From a virus, in IMG/VR virus record IMGVR_UViG_3300021371_000126, positions 1 to 20,168 of that record: 20,168 nt of DNA. One strand, given 5' to 3'. Position 1 is the stretch's first letter. Each line of letters opens with the position of its first letter. Below, piece by piece: positions 8,212 to 16,390 of the stretch. The notes under the pieces are model-generated. The model saw only the letters and a program-made list of their open reading frames with translations, did not search any database and was not told the DNA's origin. The position numbers and the translations under genes are program-made.

Positions 8212-8256
8212 GTAGTAATTACCCTCGTTTTATCAACGGGGGTAGTTATTACTTTT
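8212..8256 (+). terminator. Hairpin terminator after the capsid gene
   Basis: An 18-base left arm (8212-8229) pairs over its full length with the right arm (8235-8252), using 15 Watson-Crick and 3 G-U pairs, across a five-base loop TTATC. It is followed at once by TTTTATTAACATTTTTATTTTATT, so it has the U-rich tail of an intrinsic terminator for the + strand. It probably ends or attenuates transcription after the capsid gene, letting capsid mRNA accumulate above the downstream tail genes. The degree of read-through cannot be judged from sequence. Confidence 0.8.
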
Positions 8257-8281
8257 ATTAACATTTTTATTTTATTATATC

Positions 8282-9103
8282 ATGGCAGAAAAAGCTAAAG
8301 CAGAAGAAACTATTGAGGTTGCACCTCAAAAAAAGACTAAGGCTAAAAAACAAGAGCCTCAAAAACCAGAGTGGGAGTTTAAAGACCGTAATTACTATTT
8401 ACTACACGGTAAATCTCCTTTAACTTATACATTACAATCTAGACATTCTAGAAGATTCCCTTTATTATACTGGGATAAAGAAACCAATACACAGCACGAA
8501 ATAAGATATGCTACTAATCAAGATTCGCCATTTGTTAAAGAACAAAATGGAGAATGCACATTAGGGCACATAGTTTTTAAAGATGGGGTTTTAAACGTTC
8601 CAAAAGAACAGCAAGCCTTGCAAAAGCTTTTGTCTTTATATCACCCTGGTAGAGGAAAAAGATATGAGGAGATGGATAAGGTTGCTGATGCTATAGATGA
8701 GCTAGACTTTTTGGATGTTCAAATTGATGCGCTAAACGCCGCAAGAGAAATAGAGATAGATATGGCTGAAGCTATAATGAGAACAGAGATTGGTTCTAAA
8801 GTAAGTGATATGACTTCAAAAGAACTTAAAAGAGACATTATGCTTTTTGCTAAAAGAAACCCAGTATTGTTTTTAAAATTAGCAAATGATGAAAACGTAC
8901 AACTAAGGAATATAGCTATTGTAGCTAGAGAAGAGGGTATCATTGCATTATCTCCAGATCAAAGAACATTTAAGTGGGCAAGCAATGGTGCTAAGTTAAT
9001 GACAGTACCTTTTGATGAAAATCCATATTCAGCAATGGCTGCATTCTTTAAAACCGACGAAGGTGTTGAAGTTTACAGGTCTATAGAGAAAAAGCTGAAA
9101 TAA
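8282..9103 (+). CDS. Conserved head-associated protein of unknown function
   Basis: This 273-residue protein has a basic, Lys/Ala/Glu/Gln-rich and probably disordered N-terminus (1-30). A compact domain follows with YYLLHGKSPLTY and LQSRHSRRFPLLYWD at 38-65 and IRYATNQDSPFV at 74-85. A helical middle (about 107-215) follows, then a C-terminal region with SNGAKLMTVPFDENPYSA at 234-251 and FFKTDEGVEVYRSIEKKLK to the end. I recall very similar wording in proteins beside the capsid gene in marine phages, but no function is known to me. Its place between the capsid and connector genes suggests a capsid auxiliary, decoration or head-completion protein; this is inference. It is the first gene after the capsid terminator, so its expression depends on read-through or on an unseen promoter. 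No Shine-Dalgarno sequence precedes it. Confidence 0.7.
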   Translation: MAEKAKAEETIEVAPQKKTKAKKQEPQKPEWEFKDRNYYLLHGKSPLTYTLQSRHSRRFPLLYWDKETNTQHEIRYATNQDSPFVKEQNGECTLGHIVFKDGVLNVPKEQQALQKLLSLYHPGRGKRYEEMDKVADAIDELDFLDVQIDALNAAREIEIDMAEAIMRTEIGSKVSDMTSKELKRDIMLFAKRNPVLFLKLANDENVQLRNIAIVAREEGIIALSPDQRTFKWASNGAKLMTVPFDENPYSAMAAFFKTDEGVEVYRSIEKKLK

Positions 9104-9115
9104 CATGTAATAATT

Positions 9116-9148
9116 AATATAAGCCCATCTTAGGGTGGGCTCTATATT
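9116..9148 (+). promoter_or_regulatory. Intergenic hairpin followed by an A-tract
   Basis: AGCCCATC (9122-9129) pairs with GGTGGGCT (9134-9141) around a TTAG loop, with one G-U pair. An outer AATATA/TATATT pairing (9116-9121 with 9143-9148) extends it across a single bulged C at 9142. On the + strand it is followed by nine A residues (9149-9157), not a T-tract, so it is not a canonical terminator. It lies 17 bases before a GTG start, leaving a role in translation, mRNA processing or weak termination open. Confidence 0.6.
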
Positions 9149-9165
9149 AAAAAAAAATATTAAAA

Positions 9166-10020
9166 GTGATAAACGTAAACACAGTATACCAAACAGTCTT
9201 ATTAATATTGAATAAAGAACAGCGCGGTTATATGACACCTAACGAATTCAACAATATAGGAGTTCAGGTGCAGCAAGAAATATATAATAGCTATTTCCCA
9301 AATGCTGATCAATTTAATAGAAAAAACCAGCAAAATGTTCAAAATGATACTGAATGGTTTAACGCTTACGAAAACGCACTTACAAAAATTGATGGGCTTA
9401 TATACTATGATGCCCAGTTTTCATATGCTTCCGCATCTTCTTCAGGGGAGCAAGTGCCATATCACTACATAGATTCACCAACAATATTAAATGGTAGAAA
9501 TATTAGGCAAATAGGCAATGTAATTGCAAGTTACAATGTGCAGGGTTTACTTAATGCAAATACGCCTGCGCCAGCCCAGTTTTCTTCTGTGTGTGAAAGA
9601 GTTACAAAAAAAGAATGCAATCAAATATCTAGATCGCGTTTAACGGCTCCAACTAAAAAGAATCCTGTATATTATATATATAACTTACCAGATTATAACG
9701 GCACCTCCTATACAACACATAATTTTAAAATAAAAGTTTTACCAGATCCTGATGCTGCAGGCTTAGGCAAGCCTCTCGGGGTTAAAGCTGATTTACTATT
9801 AACGCCAAAAGATTGCTTATGGAGTTTTAATATAGATCCAAATGTAGGTGCTTATATATATGACCCTACAACAAGTGTTGATTTTGATTTACATATAAGC
9901 GAACAGGCAAATGTTATAATGAGAATACTATTATATGCAGGGGTTGTAATTAGAGACCCTCAAATAGTACAAGCAGCGGCCACAGAAATACAAAAAGAAC
10001 AAATTAACGCAAAATCTTAA
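9166..10020 (+). CDS. Head-tail connector / ring-type protein
   Basis: This 284-residue protein begins with VYQTVLLILNKEQRGYMTPNEF at about residues 7-28, then IYNSYF. This 'NKEQRGY-TP-EFN' start is a phrase I associate with connector or tail proteins of uncultured marine podoviruses. A Cys/Lys-containing central region and a C-terminal helical segment (HISEQANVIMRILLYAGVVI, about 244-263) follow. In P22-like heads the first gene after the capsid block encodes gp4, the ring that extends the portal; the same role is inferred here. The start is GTG at 9166, the only non-ATG start in the window. It is preferred because the next ATG (9232) would cut off the recognisable N-terminal motif. The leader is the A9 tract plus TATTAAAA with no Shine-Dalgarno sequence. 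GTG and the upstream hairpin may lower translation. Confidence 0.72.
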   Translation: MINVNTVYQTVLLILNKEQRGYMTPNEFNNIGVQVQQEIYNSYFPNADQFNRKNQQNVQNDTEWFNAYENALTKIDGLIYYDAQFSYASASSSGEQVPYHYIDSPTILNGRNIRQIGNVIASYNVQGLLNANTPAPAQFSSVCERVTKKECNQISRSRLTAPTKKNPVYYIYNLPDYNGTSYTTHNFKIKVLPDPDAAGLGKPLGVKADLLLTPKDCLWSFNIDPNVGAYIYDPTTSVDFDLHISEQANVIMRILLYAGVVIRDPQIVQAAATEIQKEQINAKS

Positions 10021-10023
10021 TAA

Positions 10024-11262
10024 ATGGGGTTAATCACTGAAAACAATAGGCAATATTACGCGGGATCGCAACATTTTCAAAATACCGCAGGAGATTTAGA
10101 AAGTGCAACAGCTACATTTGATACGCCGCTTTCCATGGGTTCAGATACCTCTTGGCAGCAATCAGACCCTTATTATCCATTAAATAATTTTAAGGTATAC
10201 AATAGTACAGATGGAGGCGCCACATTTACTGAATGGGTTAATCAATATAATATTAGAGTAATAGAAAGCGTTGATGGTTTAATACAAAGCACCGTTGATT
10301 TTTTCAATGTGAAACCCGCCCAAAATAATATATTTGTTATACAATTAAAATCTTTAACAGGTGGGCAGTATGGTAATAGAGATGCATTTGGAAATACCGT
10401 AGAGCAAAATTACGGTAGTTATGCATATATAACACTAGAGGATTTGGTAGATAACTATATTGTAGGTTATGTTGGTGATGGAAAAGTTATACAGACTGCA
10501 AAAAAGTTTGATATACTATTTCATGCAAAACGCGGACTACAAGAATTTAGTTATGATGTTCTAAAAAGTATTAAAACACAGGAGCTGACCGTTCCAAATA
10601 ATCTTTCTGTGCCCATACCTCAAGACTACGTTAATTACGTAAAATTTTCTTGGGTTGATAAGCTAGGCGTAAAGCATCCTATATATCCGACAACACTAAC
10701 TAGTGTGCCAACTGATATTCCACTGCAAGACGCATACGGTACGCCAGTGCAAGATGGGTTTAATAACAATATTCAAACGACATCGATAACTCAGGAAAGA
10801 TGGAAGTCTAATGACACTAAAAAAATAACAGGGGCATATAATCAAGCTTTTATTGATGCAGATATTAATCAATGGGATTATAGCCGTATTGGAGCTGGCC
10901 AAAGGTACGGATTAACACCAGAGACAACTCAGGTTAATGGGTGGTTCAATATAGATCATAGAACAAACAAAATATCTTTTTCAAGTGATTTGGTAAACAA
11001 ATTAATAACATTTGAATATATATCTGACGGGTTAGCATATGATGATGACATTAAGATTCCAAAGCTAGCGGAAGACGCTTTATATGCGTATATAAGCCAT
11101 TCTATCGTATCAACTAGAGCTGGGCAACCCGAATATATAGTCCAAAGATTTAAGCGCGATAAAAGCGCTAAAATGAGAAATGCTAAAATAAGGCTTTCAA
11201 ATATTAAGATTGAGGAAATAACGCAAGTCTTCCGAAATAAATCTAAAATAATTAAACATTAA
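10024..11262 (+). CDS. Tail hub / second ring-like protein
   Basis: This 412-residue protein has two parts. The first 135 residues or so are beta-rich (NFKVYNSTDGG, YNIRVIESVDG) and look like a separate strand-rich domain. From about 138 a different region begins with YAYITLEDLVDNYIVGYVGDGK, then FDILFHAKRGLQEFSYDVLKSIKTQEL and VPIPQDYVNYVKFSWVD, which I recall as a conserved core in marine podovirus connector proteins. The C-terminal third includes a strand region and a final basic helix with many Lys and Arg. Its place between the first ring protein and the giant tail protein suggests a ring or hub layer connecting portal complex and tail, similar in position to the gp4/gp10 interval of P22. 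The exact layer cannot be assigned. It is spaced three bases from the upstream stop. Confidence 0.65.
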   Translation: MGLITENNRQYYAGSQHFQNTAGDLESATATFDTPLSMGSDTSWQQSDPYYPLNNFKVYNSTDGGATFTEWVNQYNIRVIESVDGLIQSTVDFFNVKPAQNNIFVIQLKSLTGGQYGNRDAFGNTVEQNYGSYAYITLEDLVDNYIVGYVGDGKVIQTAKKFDILFHAKRGLQEFSYDVLKSIKTQELTVPNNLSVPIPQDYVNYVKFSWVDKLGVKHPIYPTTLTSVPTDIPLQDAYGTPVQDGFNNNIQTTSITQERWKSNDTKKITGAYNQAFIDADINQWDYSRIGAGQRYGLTPETTQVNGWFNIDHRTNKISFSSDLVNKLITFEYISDGLAYDDDIKIPKLAEDALYAYISHSIVSTRAGQPEYIVQRFKRDKSAKMRNAKIRLSNIKIEEITQVFRNKSKIIKH

Positions 11263-11263
11263 T

Positions 11264-14200
11264 ATGGCTGAAGCTAAAAACACTTTTTTAAAATCTAAAA
11301 TGAACCAAGACCTAGACGATAGGTTGGTTCCAAACGGAGAATATAGAGAAGGTCTTAATATTGCGGTCAGTAGATCAGAAGGTGATGATGTAGGTGCTTT
11401 AGAGGATATTTTAGGTAATGGTCAAATAGCAAAGTTACTGCCATCATTTACTATAACTATTTCAAATCTTAGTGGAGATACATTTGATTATGTTTCAGAT
11501 GTTGGGGTTAGCAATGGTGATTATAGAATATCTGTTGGGTATGAAGTATTTTCATCAACCTCACAAGACCCTATAGCAACGGTATTGGATGTTAGTGGAT
11601 ATAGTGGAGGTTTAATTATAACAACTCCATCGGAAGCTATAGCAAATGGCGATGTACTAACAATAAAACCAAACTTAACTATAATAGGCGTTGAGCCAAA
11701 TCAAAATACTGATAAGGTTTATTTATTTGCAACAAATTATACTGACACTTCTTTTGATAAACTAAGTAATTATTGTTCAATTGCAAATCCAAATGGAGGA
11801 CAATGCGCAATATTTGAATATAACCTTTCTACTCCGAGTATAGCCCCAAAGGTGTTAGTTGAGGGCGCGTGGTTAAATTTATCTACAACACAAAAAATAA
11901 TTAACGCTAATATATTAGAGGATCTTTTGTTTTGGACTGATGATAGAAACCAGCCAAGAAAAATAAATATATCTAATGCAGTTTCAAACACCTTCGCGGA
12001 TCAACTCCAGCACGCTACAAATAACTGGGGCTATTATAAAAACGAAGATCACGTAAGCGTAGCTAAATATGCACCAATAACGCCTATCCAATTATGGAAA
12101 GAATACGATGATGCTGAACACATCAATGGGCCCAGCTACGAAACAACAATGCGTGATGTGGTAAGTGAAAAATTGCCAGACGGCACAACAGATAATCCTT
12201 ATTATAATCCTAACTATGCAGGTGACCCTGACTTTTTAGAAGACAAGTTTGTTAAATTTAGCTATAGGTTTAAATTTGACGACAACGAATATTCTTTAAT
12301 GGCTCCTTTTACACAAGCGGCCTTTATTCCTAAGCAAGATGGATATTTTTTAGAAGGTGACGAAAAAGAAGCTTTTTCTAGTACGCTTGTTAAGTTTATG
12401 GAAAATAAAGTTAACAATATACTGTTAAGAATACCTATGCCGCTTCCATTAGAAGCGTCGCCTAATATTCCGGATCAGGATAATTTCATGCAATGTGACC
12501 AACTGGGAGCACTTATGCATGTTAAAGAAATTGAAATATTATATAAAGAGTCGGACGCATTATCAGTACAGGTTCTTGAAAAAATTGATATAGCCGAGAT
12601 CACAAGCCAGGCTAGTGCCAAGTTTTTTGAATATGATTATCAAGTTAGAAAACCTTTTAGAACTTTACCAGAAAAAGATTTAGTTAGGGTATATGATAAA
12701 ATACCACCAAGAGCAAAAACTCAAGAGGTTATAAGTAATAGAATTGTTTATGGCAATTATGTTAATAAGTTAACGCCACCGAAAACATTGAATTATAATG
12801 TAGCTCTTAGTGATAAGTACGCGTTAAGCGATGAAAATGTAGATAAAGGCTACACTTCAATAGTAGAATATCCTCAACATACCGTAAAACACAATAGAAA
12901 TTACGAAGTAGCAATAGTTTTAGCTGATAGATATGGAAGATCGTCATCACCTATACTATCTGAGGTTACAGACGGAATACTATCACAGGGTATAAATTAT
13001 GGAGGATCTACATTTTACGCGCCTTATAGATCAGAAGAGCTTCCGGGACAACAATTAAATGAGTCATCAATATTGGAATGGCCAGGAGATTCTATTAAAG
13101 TTTTATTTAACTCACCAATTGTTTCTAATAGAAGTAATTTATTAGATAACAATGTTGGGACTGGAACACCCGGTATTTTTTCTTATGATGAATATACTTC
13201 AAGCGCAATGAATCCTTTGGGTTGGTATACATACAAAGTTGTAGTAAAACAGCAAGAGCAGTCATATTATAATATATATCTTCCTGGAATAATTAATAGT
13301 TACCCAGCAGGGCCGATAGCGGTTGCAGCTGGATCTAGTCAAACATCCATTCAAAACCCCGGAACAGGTTATTCAAATGCATCAGCATTGCCAACCGTGG
13401 GCGGGGCTGGTACGGGTTTAACTGTAACTATCCAAACAGACGCGGGAACTGGTGTTGTTACAGATGTATCAATAAGCAGCCCTGGCTCTGGTTATTCTTT
13501 TGGTGATGTATTAACAGTAATACAATCTGGTAGTGGTAACGATTGTTCATTTTTATATTCGCTATATGATTTAAGCTATAGTAATTTTGTACCTGGAAAT
13601 AGTTTAGGCCCTCCTGTGCAACCTGCGATTGAGGGTGATTCAACGGCATTTACAACTTTATTTTCTGATAATATAAATAAATTACCAAGAGATTTACAAG
13701 AGGTAGGCCCAGAGCAGAAACAATATAGAAGTAGTGTCTCTTTATATGGTAGGGTTACAAATGATGATTTTACAGTTAAACCTTATAACTCGCAGTTTTT
13801 TCCAGCAAGGCAATCACATAGCGCTGATCAAATAGCGGAGGCTTTAAATATAGCTAAAATACCTGAAGAGAAGAATTTAAATCCACCCACAGGGCTAGAC
13901 AATAATCCTTCTAGGCTAAGTTTAAGTATATACCAAAATGAAACTAACCCTTATTTAGTAAGATTATCCACAGATAAAGCTATAGGTCAAAGAGACCAAA
14001 GAACCGTGCCCAACGCTAATGTTCAATATGGTGATCCAGAGTTTCCAATCTTAGCTGTTTATGAAACAGAGCCTACAGTATCTAATTTAGAAATATACTG
14101 GGAAACATCTACATGGGGCTGGTTAGGTAGATTAAATGAATTAATTTCAACCTCTACAGAAGCACCAATAGATATAACCCCTCCTGTTTATACTCATTTT

Positions 14201-16360
14201 GAAAATCAAAATCCAAGTGGAGTTGGAACTGGAACTGGCGCAGCAGATTCGCCTTATGTTACTGATTTATTTCAACCTATATTACAGAGTGGGCTTACGG
14301 ATAGTAATTGTATTCTTACTGATTTTGTAGTTACAAGCAGCACGGGAGTTAATAGAACTGCAGATTTTGCTGTTGAGACTGGGCCTGGCAATATTGGAGA
14401 CCCCGGTTATGGCTTTAGAATAAAAATAGTAAATCCTTTTTATTATGGTCCAAACGCTACTACAGTTGAAACTTATAGCTTTAATTTTAATGTAGCCCAG
14501 GCTAGCTTTCCAGATGACAAGCTTGCTGTATTTTTCCAAGGAAGTTTACAAAACAATGAGCCCACAATAACAAATTGTAGTGTTGCTCAATCAGGGGCAT
14601 TAAATGTTTTACCAGGTGTTACAAATTTATTTACATTTACGGCAACTAACGGGACTAACGATGCAACTAGAAATGCTTTAGATTTAATATTCAGCTTTAG
14701 CGACGGAACTAACAGCCAGATTATTTCCGGAACAGATATACAGTTTGATATTAACGCGTCGACGGGTAATTTAGTTTTAGCTAACGGCACCCCAACAGGG
14801 TCTTATCCTTTGTCTATAAAAGTAATAGACGCGGCAGGTGGGCCAGGGTTTTTATTTGATACATGCGACGTAGTGGTTAATTATGGACTCGTTGAAGTTC
14901 CGGAGGCGTTTTCAGATGTTTGTAATGGGTCTCCACTTGGTGAATCATACGATGGAGATAATTTTACTTTACAATGGGACGCTAATGCTACAGTTTTAAA
15001 CGGCGCGCCTATTTTAAACGCGGGAAGCGATTACACAACAGCAACTAATCTTCCAACGGCTTATACTGGAGGGTCTAGTGGTAATGGGTCTGGGTTAACT
15101 TTTGATATAGTTGCAGATACACCATTGAATGGCGGTGGTATATTAGAGGTGACAGTAAATAATCCAGGTAGTGGATATAATATAGGTGAAAGCGTTAGAG
15201 TACTACAAAACAGTAGTCCTGGCGGGGGTGATTCTGAAATTGTAGTTAGCTTTGATGACCAAACCTCAAGATGCCCTTCTGGTTCACAGGGTAGTTTTTC
15301 TAATTTTAACACAGTAAACACATTAGGCAACTCAGACACATCCTGTGGGGGTGATATTGGATTAATAGATTTGCCTGCAAATTCAAGGCTAATGATAACG
15401 GCTGAAGTGCAGTGTGGTATTGGTTATTGCGAAGAGCCTAATACTTTCCAACCTTATACTGGCGGTATGGCGTGCTATCATATTGATGATTTTTATGTAG
15501 AATACAGGCCTGCTGGCAGCAACACCTGGGGACCAGCAAGCGATATAAAAGGCCTTGGTTCTGGCTTAGGTACTCAAGAGTGGACCGGAGGAGGTCAGAA
15601 TAATGCGTTTTATGGCTTATTCGCAACAGGGTCTGTGCAAAATCAGCCAACTACTTTTCCAGGAGCCGTATATCAAGTGTCCAACGGGGGTGGCGGCGGA
15701 GGCTATGGCAGATATAGAATTTTTGAAGGTGCTGGATCATATAGAGTTATTTCAAACTTATTAACAGGAGATGGTCCTTGTTATAAAAATCCCAACAGCT
15801 GTTCGGATTTTACCGGAGATATGGGGATGGTTTTAATTTACGCGCAAGACGGTTTTTATGATACCCCAGCCTGTGCTCCTTGCGGAGACCCACCACAAAA
15901 TCCATCTTTTTCATATGAATATATGATTAAGGCTGCGCCTTCAGGTTCCTCATGCCCCGTGGTAGGGCCCACTTATGCAAATGACCCGTACGGCGTAAAA
16001 GCACCAGGAGGCACTTTTACTAATCCAGGAAACGCTAAAAGAGTTTGGGCTAGTGCGTTCAAACATTTATATGTAGAGCAATTTTTTGAAGACAAAGAGC
16101 TTACTATTCCATTACAATATGGGGAATATCTTACGGGGTATAGCTTAACAGAAAACTCTAATATAGTATTAAAACAAACCGGCAGAAGATATGTGTCCCC
16201 AAATATTCAAACACAAAATACAGTATATGACGGTGGGCTACGAGGCAATGGAACATATAAAGCAAGATTGCTTACAAACGGAGAGGTTGGGCAAATTTTT
16301 GCAGGATCAAATGCTACGCATGGTAGTGTTATCCGTGATCCATTTGCATACTTCCCGTAG
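11264..16360 (+). CDS. Giant tail stabilisation / muzzle-like protein
   Basis: This 1698-residue protein takes a quarter of the window. It opens with NTFLKSKMNQDLDDRLVPNG and EYREGLNIAVSRSEGDDVGA (residues 6-45), an N-terminus I associate with the stabilisation or 'muzzle' proteins of crAss-like and marine podoviruses, functional counterparts of P22 gp10 that plug and extend the tail. Core regions include RIVYGNYVNKL near 494, DRYGRSSSP near 559 and ETEPTVSNLEIYWETSTWGW at about 933-952. Inserted modules follow: a GSGY-type repeat (697-755), a cadherin/Ig-like domain (about 1105-1208), a second GSGY repeat (1252-1315) and a cysteine-rich glycine-containing beta domain (about 1330-1560). The C-terminus (about 1560-1698) resembles core again, with KHLYVEQFFEDKELTIPL. 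It has no signal peptide or membrane segment. It ends in TAG, the only TAG stop in the window. The following gene is in the same frame and is probably its partner. Confidence 0.78.
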   Translation: MAEAKNTFLKSKMNQDLDDRLVPNGEYREGLNIAVSRSEGDDVGALEDILGNGQIAKLLPSFTITISNLSGDTFDYVSDVGVSNGDYRISVGYEVFSSTSQDPIATVLDVSGYSGGLIITTPSEAIANGDVLTIKPNLTIIGVEPNQNTDKVYLFATNYTDTSFDKLSNYCSIANPNGGQCAIFEYNLSTPSIAPKVLVEGAWLNLSTTQKIINANILEDLLFWTDDRNQPRKINISNAVSNTFADQLQHATNNWGYYKNEDHVSVAKYAPITPIQLWKEYDDAEHINGPSYETTMRDVVSEKLPDGTTDNPYYNPNYAGDPDFLEDKFVKFSYRFKFDDNEYSLMAPFTQAAFIPKQDGYFLEGDEKEAFSSTLVKFMENKVNNILLRIPMPLPLEASPNIPDQDNFMQCDQLGALMHVKEIEILYKESDALSVQVLEKIDIAEITSQASAKFFEYDYQVRKPFRTLPEKDLVRVYDKIPPRAKTQEVISNRIVYGNYVNKLTPPKTLNYNVALSDKYALSDENVDKGYTSIVEYPQHTVKHNRNYEVAIVLADRYGRSSSPILSEVTDGILSQGINYGGSTFYAPYRSEELPGQQLNESSILEWPGDSIKVLFNSPIVSNRSNLLDNNVGTGTPGIFSYDEYTSSAMNPLGWYTYKVVVKQQEQSYYNIYLPGIINSYPAGPIAVAAGSSQTSIQNPGTGYSNASALPTVGGAGTGLTVTIQTDAGTGVVTDVSISSPGSGYSFGDVLTVIQSGSGNDCSFLYSLYDLSYSNFVPGNSLGPPVQPAIEGDSTAFTTLFSDNINKLPRDLQEVGPEQKQYRSSVSLYGRVTNDDFTVKPYNSQFFPARQSHSADQIAEALNIAKIPEEKNLNPPTGLDNNPSRLSLSIYQNETNPYLVRLSTDKAIGQRDQRTVPNANVQYGDPEFPILAVYETEPTVSNLEIYWETSTWGWLGRLNELISTSTEAPIDITPPVYTHFENQNPSGVGTGTGAADSPYVTDLFQPILQSGLTDSNCILTDFVVTSSTGVNRTADFAVETGPGNIGDPGYGFRIKIVNPFYYGPNATTVETYSFNFNVAQASFPDDKLAVFFQGSLQNNEPTITNCSVAQSGALNVLPGVTNLFTFTATNGTNDATRNALDLIFSFSDGTNSQIISGTDIQFDINASTGNLVLANGTPTGSYPLSIKVIDAAGGPGFLFDTCDVVVNYGLVEVPEAFSDVCNGSPLGESYDGDNFTLQWDANATVLNGAPILNAGSDYTTATNLPTAYTGGSSGNGSGLTFDIVADTPLNGGGILEVTVNNPGSGYNIGESVRVLQNSSPGGGDSEIVVSFDDQTSRCPSGSQGSFSNFNTVNTLGNSDTSCGGDIGLIDLPANSRLMITAEVQCGIGYCEEPNTFQPYTGGMACYHIDDFYVEYRPAGSNTWGPASDIKGLGSGLGTQEWTGGGQNNAFYGLFATGSVQNQPTTFPGAVYQVSNGGGGGGYGRYRIFEGAGSYRVISNLLTGDGPCYKNPNSCSDFTGDMGMVLIYAQDGFYDTPACAPCGDPPQNPSFSYEYMIKAAPSGSSCPVVGPTYANDPYGVKAPGGTFTNPGNAKRVWASAFKHLYVEQFFEDKELTIPLQYGEYLTGYSLTENSNIVLKQTGRRYVSPNIQTQNTVYDGGLRGNGTYKARLLTNGEVGQIFAGSNATHGSVIRDPFAYFP
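13352..13528 (+). repeat. GSGY-type protein repeat, copy 1
   Basis: This stretch encodes residues 697-755 of the giant tail protein. It begins with NPGTGYS and ends with SPGSGYSFGDVLTV, with a beta-rich centre (GTGLTVTI, GVVTDVSIS). The same pattern recurs at residues 1252-1315. The pattern 'PGSGY..GD.l.v' is a short beta-strand module common in phage and marine bacterial surface proteins. The two copies are diverged at DNA level, so this is an old duplication or a separately acquired module. Confidence 0.7.
15017..15208 (+). repeat. GSGY-type protein repeat, copy 2
   Basis: This stretch encodes residues 1252-1315 of the giant tail protein. It aligns with copy 1 through NAGSDYTTATNLPTAY, then GSGLTFDIVAD, GILEVTVNNPGSGYNIGESV and RVLQ. 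It lies just upstream of the cysteine-rich domain, so the two repeats bracket the inserted C-terminal modules. Divergence is high (about one third of positions identical by eye). Confidence 0.7.
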
Positions 16361-16390
16361 GTTATAAGAATAATAAGTAATAATAATTAA

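Noticed and set aside
9116-9148. The intergenic hairpin as an ordinary intrinsic terminator.
   Set aside because: It is followed by A residues on the + strand and lacks a T-tract on the - strand side as well, so it does not meet the usual pattern; it is listed as an element of unknown function.
16358-16390. Recoding of TAG (as in some crAss-like phages), which would extend the giant protein by ten codons to TAA 16388, abutting the next ATG.
   Set aside because: The giant gene is the only one ending in TAG, but none of the other genes contains an in-frame TAG, so reassignment has no support. The bases after the stop look like an ordinary A/T-rich leader.
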